Positions 49,601 to 58,851 of a stretch of 60,000 nt of DNA are shown in pieces. The position numbers and the translations under genes are program-made. The notes under the pieces were generated by a model that was not told the DNA's origin, did no database searches, and was given only the letters and a program-made list of their open reading frames with translations. The stretch's first letter is position 1. The number at the start of each line of letters is the position of its first letter. Source of the stretch: Strigamia acuminata (lineage: Eukaryota > Arthropoda > Chilopoda > Geophilomorpha > Linotaeniidae); contig OX442316.1 in the NCBI GenBank assembly GCA_949358305.1, positions 15,626,001-15,686,000 of the forward strand, read 5' to 3'.

Positions 49601-51525
49601 CTAAAACATCAAATTTTAACCGATAATTTCCCTAACGGATAATTATCGCTGACAAACGATCCTCATTGGTCTATTTTGAAACGTTACCAAGTAGCCGACC
49701 GAAATAATAAAAAACATATCTCCATGGGAACAGCAAAACAAGTCTCATCTGGCGATGACATGACGACCCACAAAAATAAAAATTCCACATATTTCACAAG
49801 AACAATCACAAATTTCTCATTTCCAACACGAAAATTAAATTCCATAAAAATTCAACAAAAATTAAAAATCAAAAAATTCAAACGAGTTGACACATGTAAA
49901 ATTTGAATATTTAATTCCCAGCATAAAATAAAAGAATTGGACTTACTTCGCTGTACGGAGGCGGTGCAGGAAAGCTACCGTGGGGCGTGTACTGTAGACA
50001 GGGATATGATGCGGACGGAGTGTCCCTGCCATCGGAACTGGCGTGGGGCGAATCGTCGTCGTACGAGCTCCGTCGCGAGCGGCGGCTGCGGCCCGAGGAC
50101 GACGGCAGGTAGACTTGGCGCCGGCGCCAGTACCCGCAGCCGCCGAAACACGAGATCACGAGGAAGATCACGATGAACCTGCGAGGAAGCAACGCGTTAT
50201 CAGAGCGCTGCGAGTCGAGTCGCGAGCAGGGACGACGGTCGTCGTCGCCACCGCAAATGCAACGTCGCCCCGCATCTCCGCGCACGACTCTCGCTCGCCC
50301 ACCGTCACGCGCGCGCCCACTCGGCGCAAACAGTCGACTCGCCCCGTCGCGCCATCGCGGAACAGTTGATTGTAATCGGCCGCAAATGATCGCAGGGGGG
50401 AGTCACTTTTCGGATAAAAACGGCGCTCCGAGACGAGGAAACGACATTTCTTGCCACAACAACTCTTTTTGATTTTATTTTACGTTATTTTTCTTCCGAT
50501 TTTTTAATTTGAGCGTTGGCAGATTAAACTGTTAAAGTTTAATGGCGATTATGGTTACAACTAGTTCGGTTGTAGGGCGGCCATTATTTATTCATTCGTT
50601 CGTTTTAAATAAATTTCGTGTAAATTAGATTTTCAAACGTGAAAATTTGTGCCAAAAAAAAAAACTTGTTGGGAATGTAAGAAATGATGATCAGTTTTAA
50701 GGGAAACAACAAAAGTTGATAAATTATTCAATGCTTTTGAAGCGAGCTGCTCCGCGCTCCGAGCATACATCTAAAGCATTTTGTCTTTCCATTTCATACT
50801 CCGCCCAAAATTGCTCTGACTAGATGAAATAATAGAATATTGCGCATGAATATCAAATGAAGGTCTGAGCAGTTTCCTAGATTTCATTTTCTCAACAACT
50901 GGCACATAATTTTCTTTGCATACATCAAAAAATCCTGGCAGTTGTGTGTGTTGCCCTCCAACGTTTTCTTTACAAACTCAACTCACTTTTTTGCAAAAAT
51001 TGGTTTTTTTTTTGCAAAAATTGGTCATTTTTTTTTGCAAAAATTGGTCATTTTTTTTGCAAAAATTGGTCATTTTTTTGCAAAAATTGGTCATTTTTTA
51101 TGCAAAAATTGGTCTTTTTTTTGCAAAAATTGGTCATTTTTCTGCAAAAATTGGTCATTTTTTTTGCAAAAATTTGTCATCTTTCTGCAAAAATTGGTCA
51201 TTTTTTTTGCAAAAATTGGTCATTTTTCAGATAATTAGGTTAAAATCAGCAATTTTTTGGAAAAAATATATTTACGCATTTTCGTTTAACGAAGGAAAGA
51301 GCTGTCGCGGCATATACTCTGTAAGAAGTCGTTAGTGTCGCATTTTGTATTTTCTTTTCGGCCAGTTAAGTTGTTTGTTATTTATTAATTTTCCTTTTTT
51401 TAGATACTCACCAAAAATACCACATGTTCCAGAAACTAAGATGGTAAAAACTATAATGTTGATGTTCATTGCCTGAATCCGCAACGCAGCACTGACCACC
51501 GCAACACATTTTTGGTGGAGCACAG
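29816..51525 (-). CDS. WBP1/VOPP1-like single-pass membrane protein with PPPY motifs (5' end missing)
   Basis: Five coding exons on the minus strand (51525-51412, 50178-49947, 42979-42859, 31155-31057, 30246-29816) join in phase to 331 residues; at least one upstream exon is missing. Exon order gives a cysteine cluster (CCGGQCC), a Tyr/Trp-rich pre-membrane stretch ending WNMWYF, one transmembrane helix (FIVIFLVISCFGGCGYW), a basic stop-transfer WRRR, then a cytoplasmic tail. The tail has PPPYSE in exon 2, VPPYSY in exon 3 and YPPPYS in exon 4, and the last exon is Ser/Thr/Pro-rich. This layout matches WBP1/WBP1L/VOPP1 proteins, whose PPxY motifs bind WW domains (NEDD4-type ligases, YAP, WWOX). 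Introns reach about 12 kb, unlike the neighbouring genes. The family assignment rests on topology and motifs; Shisa-type proteins are an alternative. Confidence 0.75.
30470..30900. repeat. three-copy tandem repeat, about 130-145 bp unit
   Basis: This repeat lies in the WBP1-like intron 30247-31056. Three units each contain CATTTTAGAC, TTCC(A)ACAAAATAAT and a GGGGCCCC-type palindrome (near 30592, 30740 and 30856). The units differ by small indels. Confidence 0.75.
33120..33480. repeat. 10-11 bp periodic T-tract region (TTTTTGATGA / TTTTTGATAA)
   Basis: This is an irregular array of TTTTGATG and TTTTTGATAATT words recurring about every 10-11 bp over some 350 bp. It is flanked by a duplicated motif AATGATTTACAAATAT(T)GGGAATCCATTA (about 33053 and 33529). 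Confidence 0.75.
34247..34270. repeat. (TC)n microsatellite
   Basis: This is a TC run of about 24 bases inside the GC-richer segment. Confidence 0.9.
34624..34749 (+). CDS. candidate 41-aa coiled-coil micropeptide
   Basis: The frame begins ATGGATCCACGGCGCGC and encodes MDPRRAKYRHIVNKLAREIE, then KLEKEISREKYHIFNYYLD, then NN and a stop. Leu/Ile/Val spacing (about every 3-4 residues between Ile11 and Ile27) and dense Lys/Glu predict one amphipathic helix. Third positions look less AT-biased than the flanks. AATAAA lies downstream near 34812. I know no homologue. It lies inside an intron of the WBP1-like gene on the opposite strand, so it could equally be a chance open frame. Confidence 0.25.
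   Translation: MDPRRAKYRHIVNKLAREIEKLEKEISREKYHIFNYYLDNN
36480..37070. repeat. tandem array, 20-bp unit (AAAGCAAAAATTCACTTTTG)
   Basis: About twenty-seven copies with almost no indels. Variation is mostly substitutions at TTCAC/TTGAC/GTCAC. It is the longest regular array in the window and lies in the WBP1-like intron. Confidence 0.97.
38214..38340. mobile_element. hAT transposon end fragment
   Basis: The sequence CAGCGCTTCTCAAACTATCT, followed by GTGGACCGG and repeated CAGACC(G/A)G motifs, is typical of one terminus of hAT/Charlie-type elements. The other end was not found. Confidence 0.45.
38346..39010. mobile_element. mariner-like remnant interrupted by a younger MITE
   Basis: GGGTGCATCAAAAGTCTGGA at about 38352 resembles the terminal motif of mariner-type elements. 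The sequence ...ACGTATATCA is interrupted at 38408 and resumes at 38908 as TATCAATTCTAATAATGCGG. The right end of the older element is not clearly visible. Confidence 0.45.
38409..38907. mobile_element. nested TIR element with 5-bp target duplication
   Basis: The ends AGGGGTTTCATTAAATGAGC and the reverse complement of GCTCATTTAATGAAACCCCT are perfect over at least 20 bp. Further inverted words (GATTAGTTGATTA) follow inside. Exact 5-bp duplication TATCA occurs on both sides (38404-38408 and 38908-38912). There is no transposase. The superfamily is unclear, because 5-bp duplications are uncommon. Confidence 0.85.
39600..39700. mobile_element. possible pogo/Tigger-type terminal fragment
   Basis: On the minus strand TACACAGTCCGGCCTCGTTA, followed by GAACGAACTCG, matches the general CAGT...CCTCGTTATAACGAAC pattern of pogo-like ends. 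Only one end is evident. Confidence 0.35.
40187..40201. repeat. G15 homopolymer
   Basis: Fifteen consecutive G residues, notable in such an AT-rich background. Confidence 0.9.
40449..40926. mobile_element. TA-flanked TIR element
   Basis: The ends GAGAGTTTGCGGGATGCATT and the reverse complement of AATGCATCCCGCAAACTCTC are identical, then continue as TTTCCCTTAT / ATAAGGAAAA. TA flanks both sides (40447-40448, 40927-40928). The interior has repeated AGTGTAA and cactaaaat words and no coding capacity. It is a Tc1/mariner-type MITE. Confidence 0.85.
41374..41390. repeat. C17 homopolymer
   Basis: Seventeen consecutive C residues, about 1.2 kb from the G15 run. Confidence 0.9.
42130..42360. repeat. 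dispersed repeat, copy 1
   Basis: It shares AAGCCTAATA, AAAAGTAATTT, CATGGTACC(G/A)AAATAT, TTTATTTCCTTTGTGTGC and GCAGAATGTGATG in order with 46995-47190. Overall similarity is high with indels. I see no terminal repeats, so it is probably an internal piece of a larger element. Confidence 0.75.
42491..42725. mobile_element. MITE with 40-bp perfect TIRs, copy 1 of a family
   Basis: TATACTCTGGCCATGTGTAA plus 20 further bases (42491-42530) is exactly inverted at 42686-42725. The outer TATA fits a TA target duplication. A second family member lies at 58852-59262, with the same ends and the same internal words GTGTAGTGAT and AAAATAGA. Confidence 0.93.
42859..42979 (-). CDS. internal exon of the WBP1-like gene (121 bp)
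   Basis: This exon has no ATG-to-stop frame of its own but is well supported. It has acceptor ATTAAAG before 42979, open frame VASKPDMYPLVQGAADYK followed by DDVPPYSYTNTPYIHNLMLF, and donor CAG|GTAAGT at 42859. It enters in phase 0 after PPPYSE and leaves in phase 1, which is exactly what is needed to connect exons 50178-49947 and 31155-31057, whose phases do not fit each other directly. Confidence 0.85.
43617..43652. repeat. (TAAA)n microsatellite
   Basis: About nine copies of AAAT. Confidence 0.95.
44177..44214. repeat. (CAA)n microsatellite
   Basis: CAA trinucleotides with one GAA interruption. Confidence 0.9.
44490..45160. promoter_or_regulatory. CpG- and GC-rich island inside the WBP1-like intron
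   Basis: GC content and CpG count rise sharply here, unlike the surrounding 10 kb. It holds CACGTGGGCCCC and AAAATGGCGGCGAAAC motifs. On the plus strand an ATG at 44936 opens MFRWFGKSLSRSGPEKTASA with a basic amphipathic N-terminus, and stops at 45099. It may be an internal promoter or first exon of a nested gene or isoform. No downstream exon was identified. Confidence 0.35.
45749..46168. repeat. tandemly duplicated dispersed repeat with inverted GGACACGTATCC ends
   Basis: A segment of about 140 bp (CAACGTAACGTAACTTGTCA ... GCCGCA) is present twice, at about 45749-45884 and 45891-46034. The second copy continues into CTGGGATGACAACAGGTTAC and ends in CACGGATACGTGTCCGT (about 46149-46165), the inverse of ACATGGACACGTATCC near its start. 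The segment from 45966 to 46168 is thus a candidate MITE. Confidence 0.75.
46995..47190. repeat. dispersed repeat, copy 2 (related to 42130-42360)
   Basis: It has the same ordered blocks as copy 1, with several small deletions. Both copies have the same orientation. Confidence 0.75.
47440..47540 (-). mobile_element. tRNA-derived SINE-like fragment
   Basis: On the minus strand, GACCTGCGGTTCGATTCCCAGTGC carries a perfect Pol III B box (GGTTCGATTCC) in a T-arm-like context, preceded by a possible anticodon arm. The A box is weak, and it does not fold into a full tRNA. Confidence 0.45.
47690..48290 (+). pseudogene. decayed non-LTR retrotransposon (reverse transcriptase C-terminal part)
   Basis: The translation from 47700 (SDPSVVVDDGLTFSLHVAGV, later KSRLMFASLFWCGCAPYL and LEGVQRSF) follows the pattern of the RT thumb/connection region of jockey/CR1-type LINEs (DLGV..D..L.F..H, then RS.LEYAS..W, then IE.VQR.F). 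Later blocks appear in other frames, so it carries frameshifts. It ends in a TTATT/TTTA repeat tail (48262-48296), as LINE 3' ends often do. It is 5'-truncated and inactive. Confidence 0.75.
49422..49660. repeat. internal direct duplication, about 86-bp unit, 151-bp spacing
   Basis: ACTTTATTAC(T/G)AAATGAAATGA ... CCGATAATTTCCCTAA ... GATAATTATCGC(C/T)GACAAACGAT occurs at about 49422-49507 and again at about 49573-49659. Each copy contains the palindrome GATAATTATC. Confidence 0.85.
50980..51235. repeat. tandem array, about 21-bp unit (TTGCAAAAATTGGTCATTTTT)
   Basis: About twelve copies with the T-run varying from 5 to 9 bases. It lies in the intron between exons 51412 and 50178 of the WBP1-like gene. 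It creates long open frames of no biological meaning. Confidence 0.95.
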
Positions 51526-51735
51526 CTGAAATTAGAAAATGAAAATGAGCTCAAACTTAATTATCATTTCACAAAGGCAAAGCCCACAATTACACACGCA
51601 TTTTACAGTATCCTCTTTATGTGGGAAAACAAGAGTCTTTCAAACTACAACGAATGAACTAAGTTAAGTGACTCTTAGCTTTGCAGCAGAAAAATCTAAT
51701 CAATCATTACCTAATGACAGTTTGCATTACCAATT

Positions 51736-52058
51736 ACCGTATTTTACCGATTAAGAGTCGCCCTCGAATAATAGCCGCGTCTGAGACACCACAAATACCG
51801 TATTTTTGCAAAAGTACGGTATTGTTTCCGTATTTAACCTCACGAACGATTGACGTACACTTCGTTCGTGACGTTCAGACTTGGTTTTTTACAATTCTGA
51901 CTGCGCAGTATGGGGATTTACTACACGGGTGGGATGCATACATCACGTAAAGACGAGACAGAGACTCCAGATTGTAACAAACAAAAAACCGAAATTTTAA
52001 TTGCTGACAAAAATGGCAGTTTTGAATAAGAGCCGCGGCTTAATAGATAAAATACGGT
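51736..52058. mobile_element. TIR element with AATT target duplication
   Basis: The ends ACCGTATTTTACCGATTAAG and the reverse complement of TAATAGATAAAATACGGT match apart from small differences, flanked by exact AATT (51732-51735, 52059-52062). Inside, the terminal word is repeated in inverted form (AATACCGTATTTTTGC / AGTACGGTATTG at about 51795-51825). It is non-autonomous. Confidence 0.85.
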
Positions 52059-52954
52059 AATTACCTAATATTGCAGAAAACAATTTCTGTAATGCATTCC
52101 CAATGCGTCATTTCATAATATTTTGTAGCTTGGAATTTTAATTTCAGTACTAAAACACAACCGGAATGGAAAAGTTGCAAATCAGACGTCATGGTTTATC
52201 GACGTTTAAACGCGTACCTTTACAGTTTCTACGTTGAGCAAACTTTCGACATCATGGCAGACATACGACACGAAACAATTTGAAAATCTATTCGCGGATT
52301 TCTCCGTTCACTCCGCACCAAACTGAGGCAATAAAAACGTGATATTGATGTAGAAAGTTTGAATGAAGGAAGCGATGAAAAGTCGAAACGAAGATTATGT
52401 TGACATAAAAACAGCTAAAGGATATCATCATCCATAGAGAGAGAGAAATCTGCGAGTCATTCAAGCACATTGCTCAATGTCTTGTTGACAGACTGTGCGG
52501 TTACTTGCCGCCAATACTCTTTCTTATGTCTCACTCGGAGCTGGAGAAAAGACAAGATTTCAAGCTAGCTTCTTCCGCCACATCGCACAAATTTGTCTCT
52601 ACTTCTTTTTATCGATCTATTCTCGAGTCTCGACGCGGATACCTAACCTAACTGCCGACTCCAACCCCCTGGTGAGAAAAGCAAAGTCAACAAGAGAGAT
52701 CTTTGCTGGTCTTTGCTTTGTGTTCCTTCCAAACGCACTTAGCACTTCCAACTGGGTTTATCGCTGTAAACGGAAACCGCCGGTTTTAGATATTTGTTCT
52801 CTTGATGAGTTTTCGGCTCCAAACATGCTGGAATTACGTGCGACGAAACAACAGTAATATAATGCGTGTTTTTCCCGTATTTCTCCCATACTTGCTTGTT
52901 TTCGATCGCGGTCAACTTCACTAAGTGAATGTCACTTCAATCTTAACATTGTTA

Positions 52955-53045
52955 CGATCCCGAAGAACCCGGCTTTGCAGTTGCACCAACAACTGGAGGA
53001 AACCACAGAAAACCCGGTTAGAGGTGAAGGGCAGTTGTTCTTGCC
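52955..53045. repeat. dispersed repeat (pair with 58012-58110)
   Basis: It shares ACCACAGAAAACCC(G/A)GT, then GAGG and TGTTCTTGCC, with 58012-58110 in the same order and strand. It may be a relic of a larger element. Confidence 0.55.
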
Positions 53046-53350
53046 CGATAAAGATAAAGATAAAGACAAAATCACCCATACAAGACCTAGTTGGTAACCG
53101 CGACCGGACTCAATGCCGCTTATTTATCAATTTGTGCTACTTTGAAATTTTACTTCACGTTGTGGGTAAGAAGCGTACGCTTACAGGAAGTGACATCACT
53201 TAAATTCTCTTTCGCTTCCCGTCAATGTTATGGCCTGGTTGAAATCAGCCCACAAACAAAATTTCCAAACGATTGCTGAAAAATACTACATTCTTTTGGA
53301 TTTTGAGGCTTTAAAATAGATGCCATTTGCAGTGCGCAGTCTAGTGCATT

Positions 53351-53820
53351 CAGGTCTATGGGCAGTTACCGCTGGGCTGACTGGGCTGCAGCCCAGAGGT
53401 ACCGGGCAGAGAAGGGTACCAGATGCCTCCTACAAAGAGTCTTCATGAGTGTTCGAATATAAGCCGAACTTTTCGGCCCGTTCCTACACATTGTTGATAG
53501 TGTGTAAAACTTACGGGTGCCACAGGTCAGGGAGTGTCACCTCGGGTGGCATTTTTTCCTTAAAGATGCATTTTTAGGTCCAAAAATGCATTTTCTGGTT
53601 CGAATTTATTTTTCACAAAAATGCTTACGGGTACTTCTTTTGGAGGGAGGTGGGAGTTGAGCGACAGCATGCCCAAAAAACATGAGTGCACTACAAGTAT
53701 ACCCTAGGAACGGGCCTGTAAAATTGTAAATGTAAAAATGATTTTTTTAACTTATGACGAGGGGCAAAAGGCACCTAATTTTTTTTTAGCTCGGGCGCTG
53801 AAAAGTGTTAAGACGGCCCT
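53351..53820 (-). mobile_element. longer relative of the CAGGGCCG hAT-like element
   Basis: In reverse orientation it begins with AGGGCCGTCTTAACACTTTTCAGCGCCC and ends CTGGGCTGCAGCCCAGTCAG ... CCTG, sharing both ends with the 150-bp copy at 57834-57983. The interior (about 53560-53640) contains ATGCATTTTTAGGTCCAAAAATGCATTTT, similar to the units of the intronic 21-bp arrays. Confidence 0.65.
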
Positions 53821-55385
53821 CACTGCTTGAAACTTTACATACCATTAACTGCGTTTACAATAATCTTTAAATACGGAATTTAACAAGGATTTATCATGTT
53901 GTAAACAGACAGTTTACAAACATATTTACAACAAGTTTAATTAAGTTTGTAATGATATTTACAGTAAATTTAAATTGGATTTACAGTACACCCATAACCA
54001 AGCCTGTCTATGGGTGTACCTATGGCATTTCCCCGTCGTTCTAACCCAACCAAACTTGTTCTAACTTATCCCAACTGTGGTAATAGACTCTTTGTGTCCG
54101 AGATTAAAACTGCAGTTGCTACAATTCACTGGGAACGAGGATAGGGTTTTTGAAAAAGGCGATCCGAGATAAAATTGAGTCGTTGAATCTCATTTTAACA
54201 TGTTCCGAGACTCGCGACCACACTTTTGCTTTTTTCTCTTTCGGCTTTTTATCGTAAATACGATTTGTCCATGCACGCGCAATTCCGCACTGCGCATCAT
54301 TCAGTCCAGTTGGACCGCCATTTTTCAAAGCGAATCGGCAATTTTGTCTCGCCTCTTTTGACTATATCTAGCGACAAAACAAATAGAATAAATTTCTCGA
54401 GTCAGAAGTGTAGATGAAATCATGCGCAGATGACGCTGTAAAATGCAATTGCTGGTCTATCTTCATTCTGTATTTCGCCACAGCCGGCAAATCTGGACAT
54501 TGTTTATCTTTTGCCTCCAGAGCTTCGCTGCAATTTGCAAGCGAAATAAAAATTCACTTCATATTCGCTTACAAGTAAGCCGGAAAAAAAACAATTTAAA
54601 CATTTTTCTTCAATTAAACTTAAAAAAAAAAATTAAATTAAAAAAAAAATTATAAAAATTTTTTTTTTTATTTTTAAAAATATTTTCCATTTTGATACAT
54701 GAATAAATCTCACAGTGAAGCGCAGGGAAGCCCAAGGGGCCACATATCAAATACTGTGGAAACTGTGCAGAAATCCTTTTTTGACATTTCAAAAAGACCA
54801 AAGTCAACCCTCAAACCACTAACAGCAGACCAAAACCATAAAACCACGTGATTTCATTCAATATGACTGAATTATGTAAAAACAAAAAATAAAAATCTAT
54901 CCGCATTTTTTTCTATAATTAAATTTAATGGAAAACTAACAAGTAAGCGCATTGACTGATCAATTTTTATGCAAATTCGGCTCATTACGTAAGCATCACC
55001 CTACGAGCAAAAAAAAAAAATGAAAAAAAAAATAGCTGCGAGTGTGAAACGTCTCTACGGATCCCCGAATCGTGCTCCGAGTGTGTAATTAATCGCCATT
55101 GTAAGTACAGAGATAATTTAGCTTGCCATCATTTGGCCACTCCGACGATGCTCCAACTCGCCATTTCCCACTCGACTCCCACGTATATATAAACACACTC
55201 TATGCTAAACGAGGGATCAACTAAGTCATAATGTTTCGCTTCAAAATTACACTTTTTAACCTCGCCGACCTTTGGGTAATTCAAAAACCTCAAAGAAATT
55301 TCACACATTCCTCAAAGATAAAACACCACACCGCGCCATCCTTCCGGTCACCAAAAACACCTCGAAAAGCATAAATTTTAAATTA

Positions 55386-55472
55386 ATGCATTTTTCCCTT
55401 ACAGTTAAAGACTATACGGTACAAAAATAGTGTAAGGGAAAAATTCATCCCTTAAACTCTCTAATGATTCGA
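55386..55472. mobile_element. internal deletion derivative of the 40449-40926 family
   Basis: It shares ATGCATTTTTCCCTTA, AGTTAAAGACTATACGGTA and AAAAATAGTGTAA with the left end of that element, then jumps to a right end (GGGAAAAATTCATCCCTTAAACTCTCTA). Confidence 0.75.
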
Positions 55473-56275
55473 AAACGTTCGAACACTTGCAGCAAACAAT
55501 TTCTTTCATTTTTTCCGTTTCCTCAATTTTTTTTTATTTTTTTATTTTATTTTATTTTTTTACATTTTATTTTTACATTAACGCCAGAAGTGAAGGAAGG
55601 AAGGAACATCAAGTGAGGGGAACGGAGCTTTGAAGGACTCCCCGGGCGCTAGTTTTTTTTTGCGTGCGCGTTTTAACACCAGGAGAATGGCAAGCGAAGT
55701 AGTGCGTGGTGTGGGGGAGATATTCAGTGTCACGTGACATGGTTACGCCAACAAAGAGATGGGGATATAGAGTGAGTAAAGCAATCGACAAGAAGAAAGG
55801 TGGGATCGATATCAATTGACACCCGTTCACGTGCTCATCTGCCGACTCGTGTGGAACCAAATGAAAGAAAAAAAGGAACGTGCCCAGACTTCCTTCCACA
55901 TGTAAGATATATCTATATATATATATAAGTTGGAAGTAAAAGCCAGGAGCACATTTCTGCTATGTCAAGAATCGAGATGAAAAAATTGCTCGTTGCACCG
56001 TGATGTACTGGCCACAGGCTTATTTACTGACTTTTGACTCGTTTGATTGACTGGACTTAAGCATTGATTGCGCAAACTTCTTGAGGACCGGCGAATGGAA
56101 TCAAAGCGGTAGTTGCCGGCACATTAAATATTCAACAAGATCTTTCTCCAATATTATTTCAGTTTCCTGCGGTGAGGATATCCCAAGATCCTTTGGTCAG
56201 CAGGGGGTAAGGGAATGGTGATGGTGGACCTACCCGTGCCAAAAGGGAATTACCGGTATGTCGATAATTAGTGAT

Positions 56276-56470
56276 AGCGTGAACCAGGATAACATGGACA
56301 CGTATCCGCGTGTTCAGAGCGTTTTGTCATCGATGGCGCCACATAATGTATAGCCACACTGGATTCTGGGATGACAACAGGTAACAAACATGCTTGGTTG
56401 GCATAACACGTGATTGCTGTCATCCAATCAGCGCATGGAACTAATCAATAGGGAATAACACTGGTACAAA
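56276..56470. repeat. truncated copy of the GGACACGTATCC element
   Basis: It is collinear with 45962-46145 (AACATGGACACGTATCC, CTGGGATGACAACAGGTAAC, CACGTGATTGCTGTCATCCAATCAG) but lacks the right inverted end. Confidence 0.8.
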
Positions 56471-57474
56471 AACTTCTCGGATTTGGAACATTTAGACCGA
56501 GGTAACATGATAAAATACGAGGTAACGTTTTGGTAGCGTTTGGCCATAGTAACCGGCCATCTGCCGCTACATCAGCAATGGACCATGCATTTAGAGTTGG
56601 AACCGTTATGATGCTGCCGTATTACCGATCAATAAGCATTATTCAACCAAAACATTCTCCTCTATCTCTAAGTTAATATAAACTACGATATCATTAACTC
56701 AGCACCAAATTTTGAGCTATTTTTCAGTATACTAGTGATTTAATGCAAATATTTTAGTTTCTTTTGAACACTTTGTGTTTGCAGCGGATCTATAGTGAAT
56801 GGTCCATCTGTCTTAGCTAATATTTGCTCCCTTGTCCAGTCCAGCTGTAATCAAGGCAGAAGGCATAGTGTGTCAAATCCCCCAAGTGAAAATTAATGAC
56901 CACAGAATCTTCAGCAGAATGTTGAACTCATCTTAACGAGAAACGACGCTTTGCGGCATCTAAACATTCGGAGGGTAAAAACTGAAGAGGAGTTGGCAAA
57001 CTGGCATTTCCAAATTTAAATATCACGACCATTGTGTTTGGTTAGCGAAGCAAATCTGCTTAGCAAATTTCCCGCATAACATTCAACATTTATGCACCAA
57101 TTTCCCATGTAAATATATAGTCAGTGGCTTCGCAATTGCAATATTTACCTTTATGATACGAAAAATTAGAACTTAAATGAAGCTGAGCCTTTTGTATTTG
57201 TTCCATAAAATGCTTTTTAATTAACAAATATTTGACAGATTAAAATAAAACACCCAACGGTAATATCAAACAGCCTAATATTTGGCGGGCTGAAGTTGAC
57301 ACGTTACATTCGCGATAGACTATGGACAGACCGATGTTTATACAGTAACTACTCAACTTACGAAGCTAATTTAGATATTCTGATGCGAACAAGGTATTAG
57401 CATGGTTAAAACCCTTTTTCAATGTTTGCAGCATCACAGGCTAGACAGCATTTAAGATAGCTTAGCTTAATCTA

Positions 57475-57759
57475 GGACGATTAACTACAGGACTTCCCAT
57501 CTAGCATAATTCAATTGTTAGACTATGATGCGATTCTGTCTTGTGACTGTGGCGCCATCCATGGCCAAAAAGACTCAAAATAACGTCATTCTGCAAGCAA
57601 ATGGCACCGGTTCTTTGATGACTGTTAAGATCGTCGTTGCCACCATTTGCCCGCAAAAGTTTTAGCATTGCAACGACAGATGGCGTTTAATTCATTTTTG
57701 TGCAGGACAATTTGGATTCAGAAAAAAATGGCGATGGGAAGTCCTGTAGTTAATCGTCC
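57475..57759. mobile_element. TA-flanked MITE with 27-bp perfect TIRs
   Basis: GGACGATTAACTACAGGACT then TCCCATC (57475-57501) is exactly inverted at 57733-57759. TA occurs on both sides (57473-57474, 57760-57761). There is no coding capacity. Confidence 0.93.
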
Positions 57760-57833
57760 TAAGCTTAACATAAACTAACCTAGCGTAACCCTCTAGTGCA
57801 AACAGGATATTAGGCCCCATGAGCAGGGCCGTC

Positions 57834-57983
57834 TTTACACTTTTCAGCGCCCTGGGCTAATAAAACTCAGGTGCCCCTTGCCCAGCACTTTTCTGTGCCC
57901 GGCGCCCTTCTGTGCCCATCGAGCCCCTGTGCCCGGCGCCCCTGGGCTGCAGCCCAGTTAGCCCAATGGTAAAGGTGGGCCTG
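57834..57983 (+). mobile_element. 150-bp hAT-like MITE with 8-bp target duplication
   Basis: The ends CAGGGCCGTCTTTACA and the reverse complement CAGGCCCACCTTTACC agree at 12 of 16. The 8-bp duplication CCCATGAG is exact (57826-57833 and 57984-57991). The interior repeats CTGTGCCCGGCGCCC-like words. Confidence 0.9.
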
Positions 57984-58011
57984 CCCATGAGGGGTACTAT
58001 GTCATGCAAGC

Positions 58012-58110
58012 CGCGATCTGTGGGACAATTTCCTTGAGGACCCAACTTTGCACCCACACCGAAAACCACAGAAAACCCAGTCGGAGGCGGGTGCCAGATG
58101 TTCTTGCCAT
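58012..58110. repeat. dispersed repeat (pair with 52955-53045)
   Basis: This is the second copy of the block containing CACAGAAAACCC and TGTTCTTGCC. Confidence 0.55.
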
Positions 58111-58851
58111 TGAAACAGTATCTTAATCAGACAACGATTTTCGTCTCGTTGATAAATCCAGCCTAAGAAACAGCATAGACAAAATGAACTGACCCTGATG
58201 AGAAACAACTGCAATTCCCAGCAGGTGACTAGGCTCAGAGCTGCTTAACTTCTGTTTTCTGATGGGAATAGATGACCGGCACGGTGAGCCATTCCTATCC
58301 CATTCTAAGCCCTAGTTAGTGCGTTTGAAGAACAAACGTGTTAAATGCTATAAATTTCAATGCATAACAAACCGTAAAGCATGTCAAAAGTGATATTTAT
58401 AAAATAAAATAAATCTTGCATTGCAAAAAATTGAAAAATAAAAAGTTAATAAATAGTTGAAACATTTATTGTCATTTTATATATATTATTAAATTTCCTT
58501 TGACCTATCCTGAGCAACACTCATCTTTTTATTCCAAATTCTTTTCTTTAAATTTATTATTGATGCTATCCAAGCATTGAATATAACTACTTTCTTTTTG
58601 TAAAACATTTAGATTAGAATATTAATATCATAGGTTATCCATGATTTCTTTGATAGACAAAAACAATTTCTTTTTAATAAAAAAAACAAAAAAAAAACAT
58701 TAATAATAATAAAAAATGAAAAATAAAAATTCAATCTTCGAAACAAAGCAGACGTACATAATTTTCCCTGCAGGGTTTTGCAACTCCATTTGTGACTCCT
58801 AAGCTTCATTTTTATTTTGTTCGATCTATTCAAGAGTCTACGAGTACTAAC

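Larger units (their letters stand above)
42980..49946 (-). other. large intron of the WBP1-like gene (exon 2 to exon 3)
   Basis: This 7 kb interval contains microsatellites, dispersed repeats, a LINE remnant, a tRNA-derived fragment and a GC-rich island at 44.5-45.15 kb. I found no further exon with paired splice sites. Confidence 0.5.

Noticed and set aside
49911-50472. Plus-strand arginine-rich frames near 50 kb
   Set aside because: They are antisense to the WBP1-like transmembrane exon and have no homology or splice support.
50916-51335. Frame of 139 codons with FFAKIGH/LQKLVIF repeats
   Set aside because: It is the translation of the AAAAATTGGTC array in an intron of the WBP1-like gene.
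52495-52857. Frame of 120 codons (MRLLAANTLSYVSLG)
   Set aside because: Composition and residue pattern are not protein-like, with no recognisable motif and no splice context. It is probably chance in a less AT-rich repeat.
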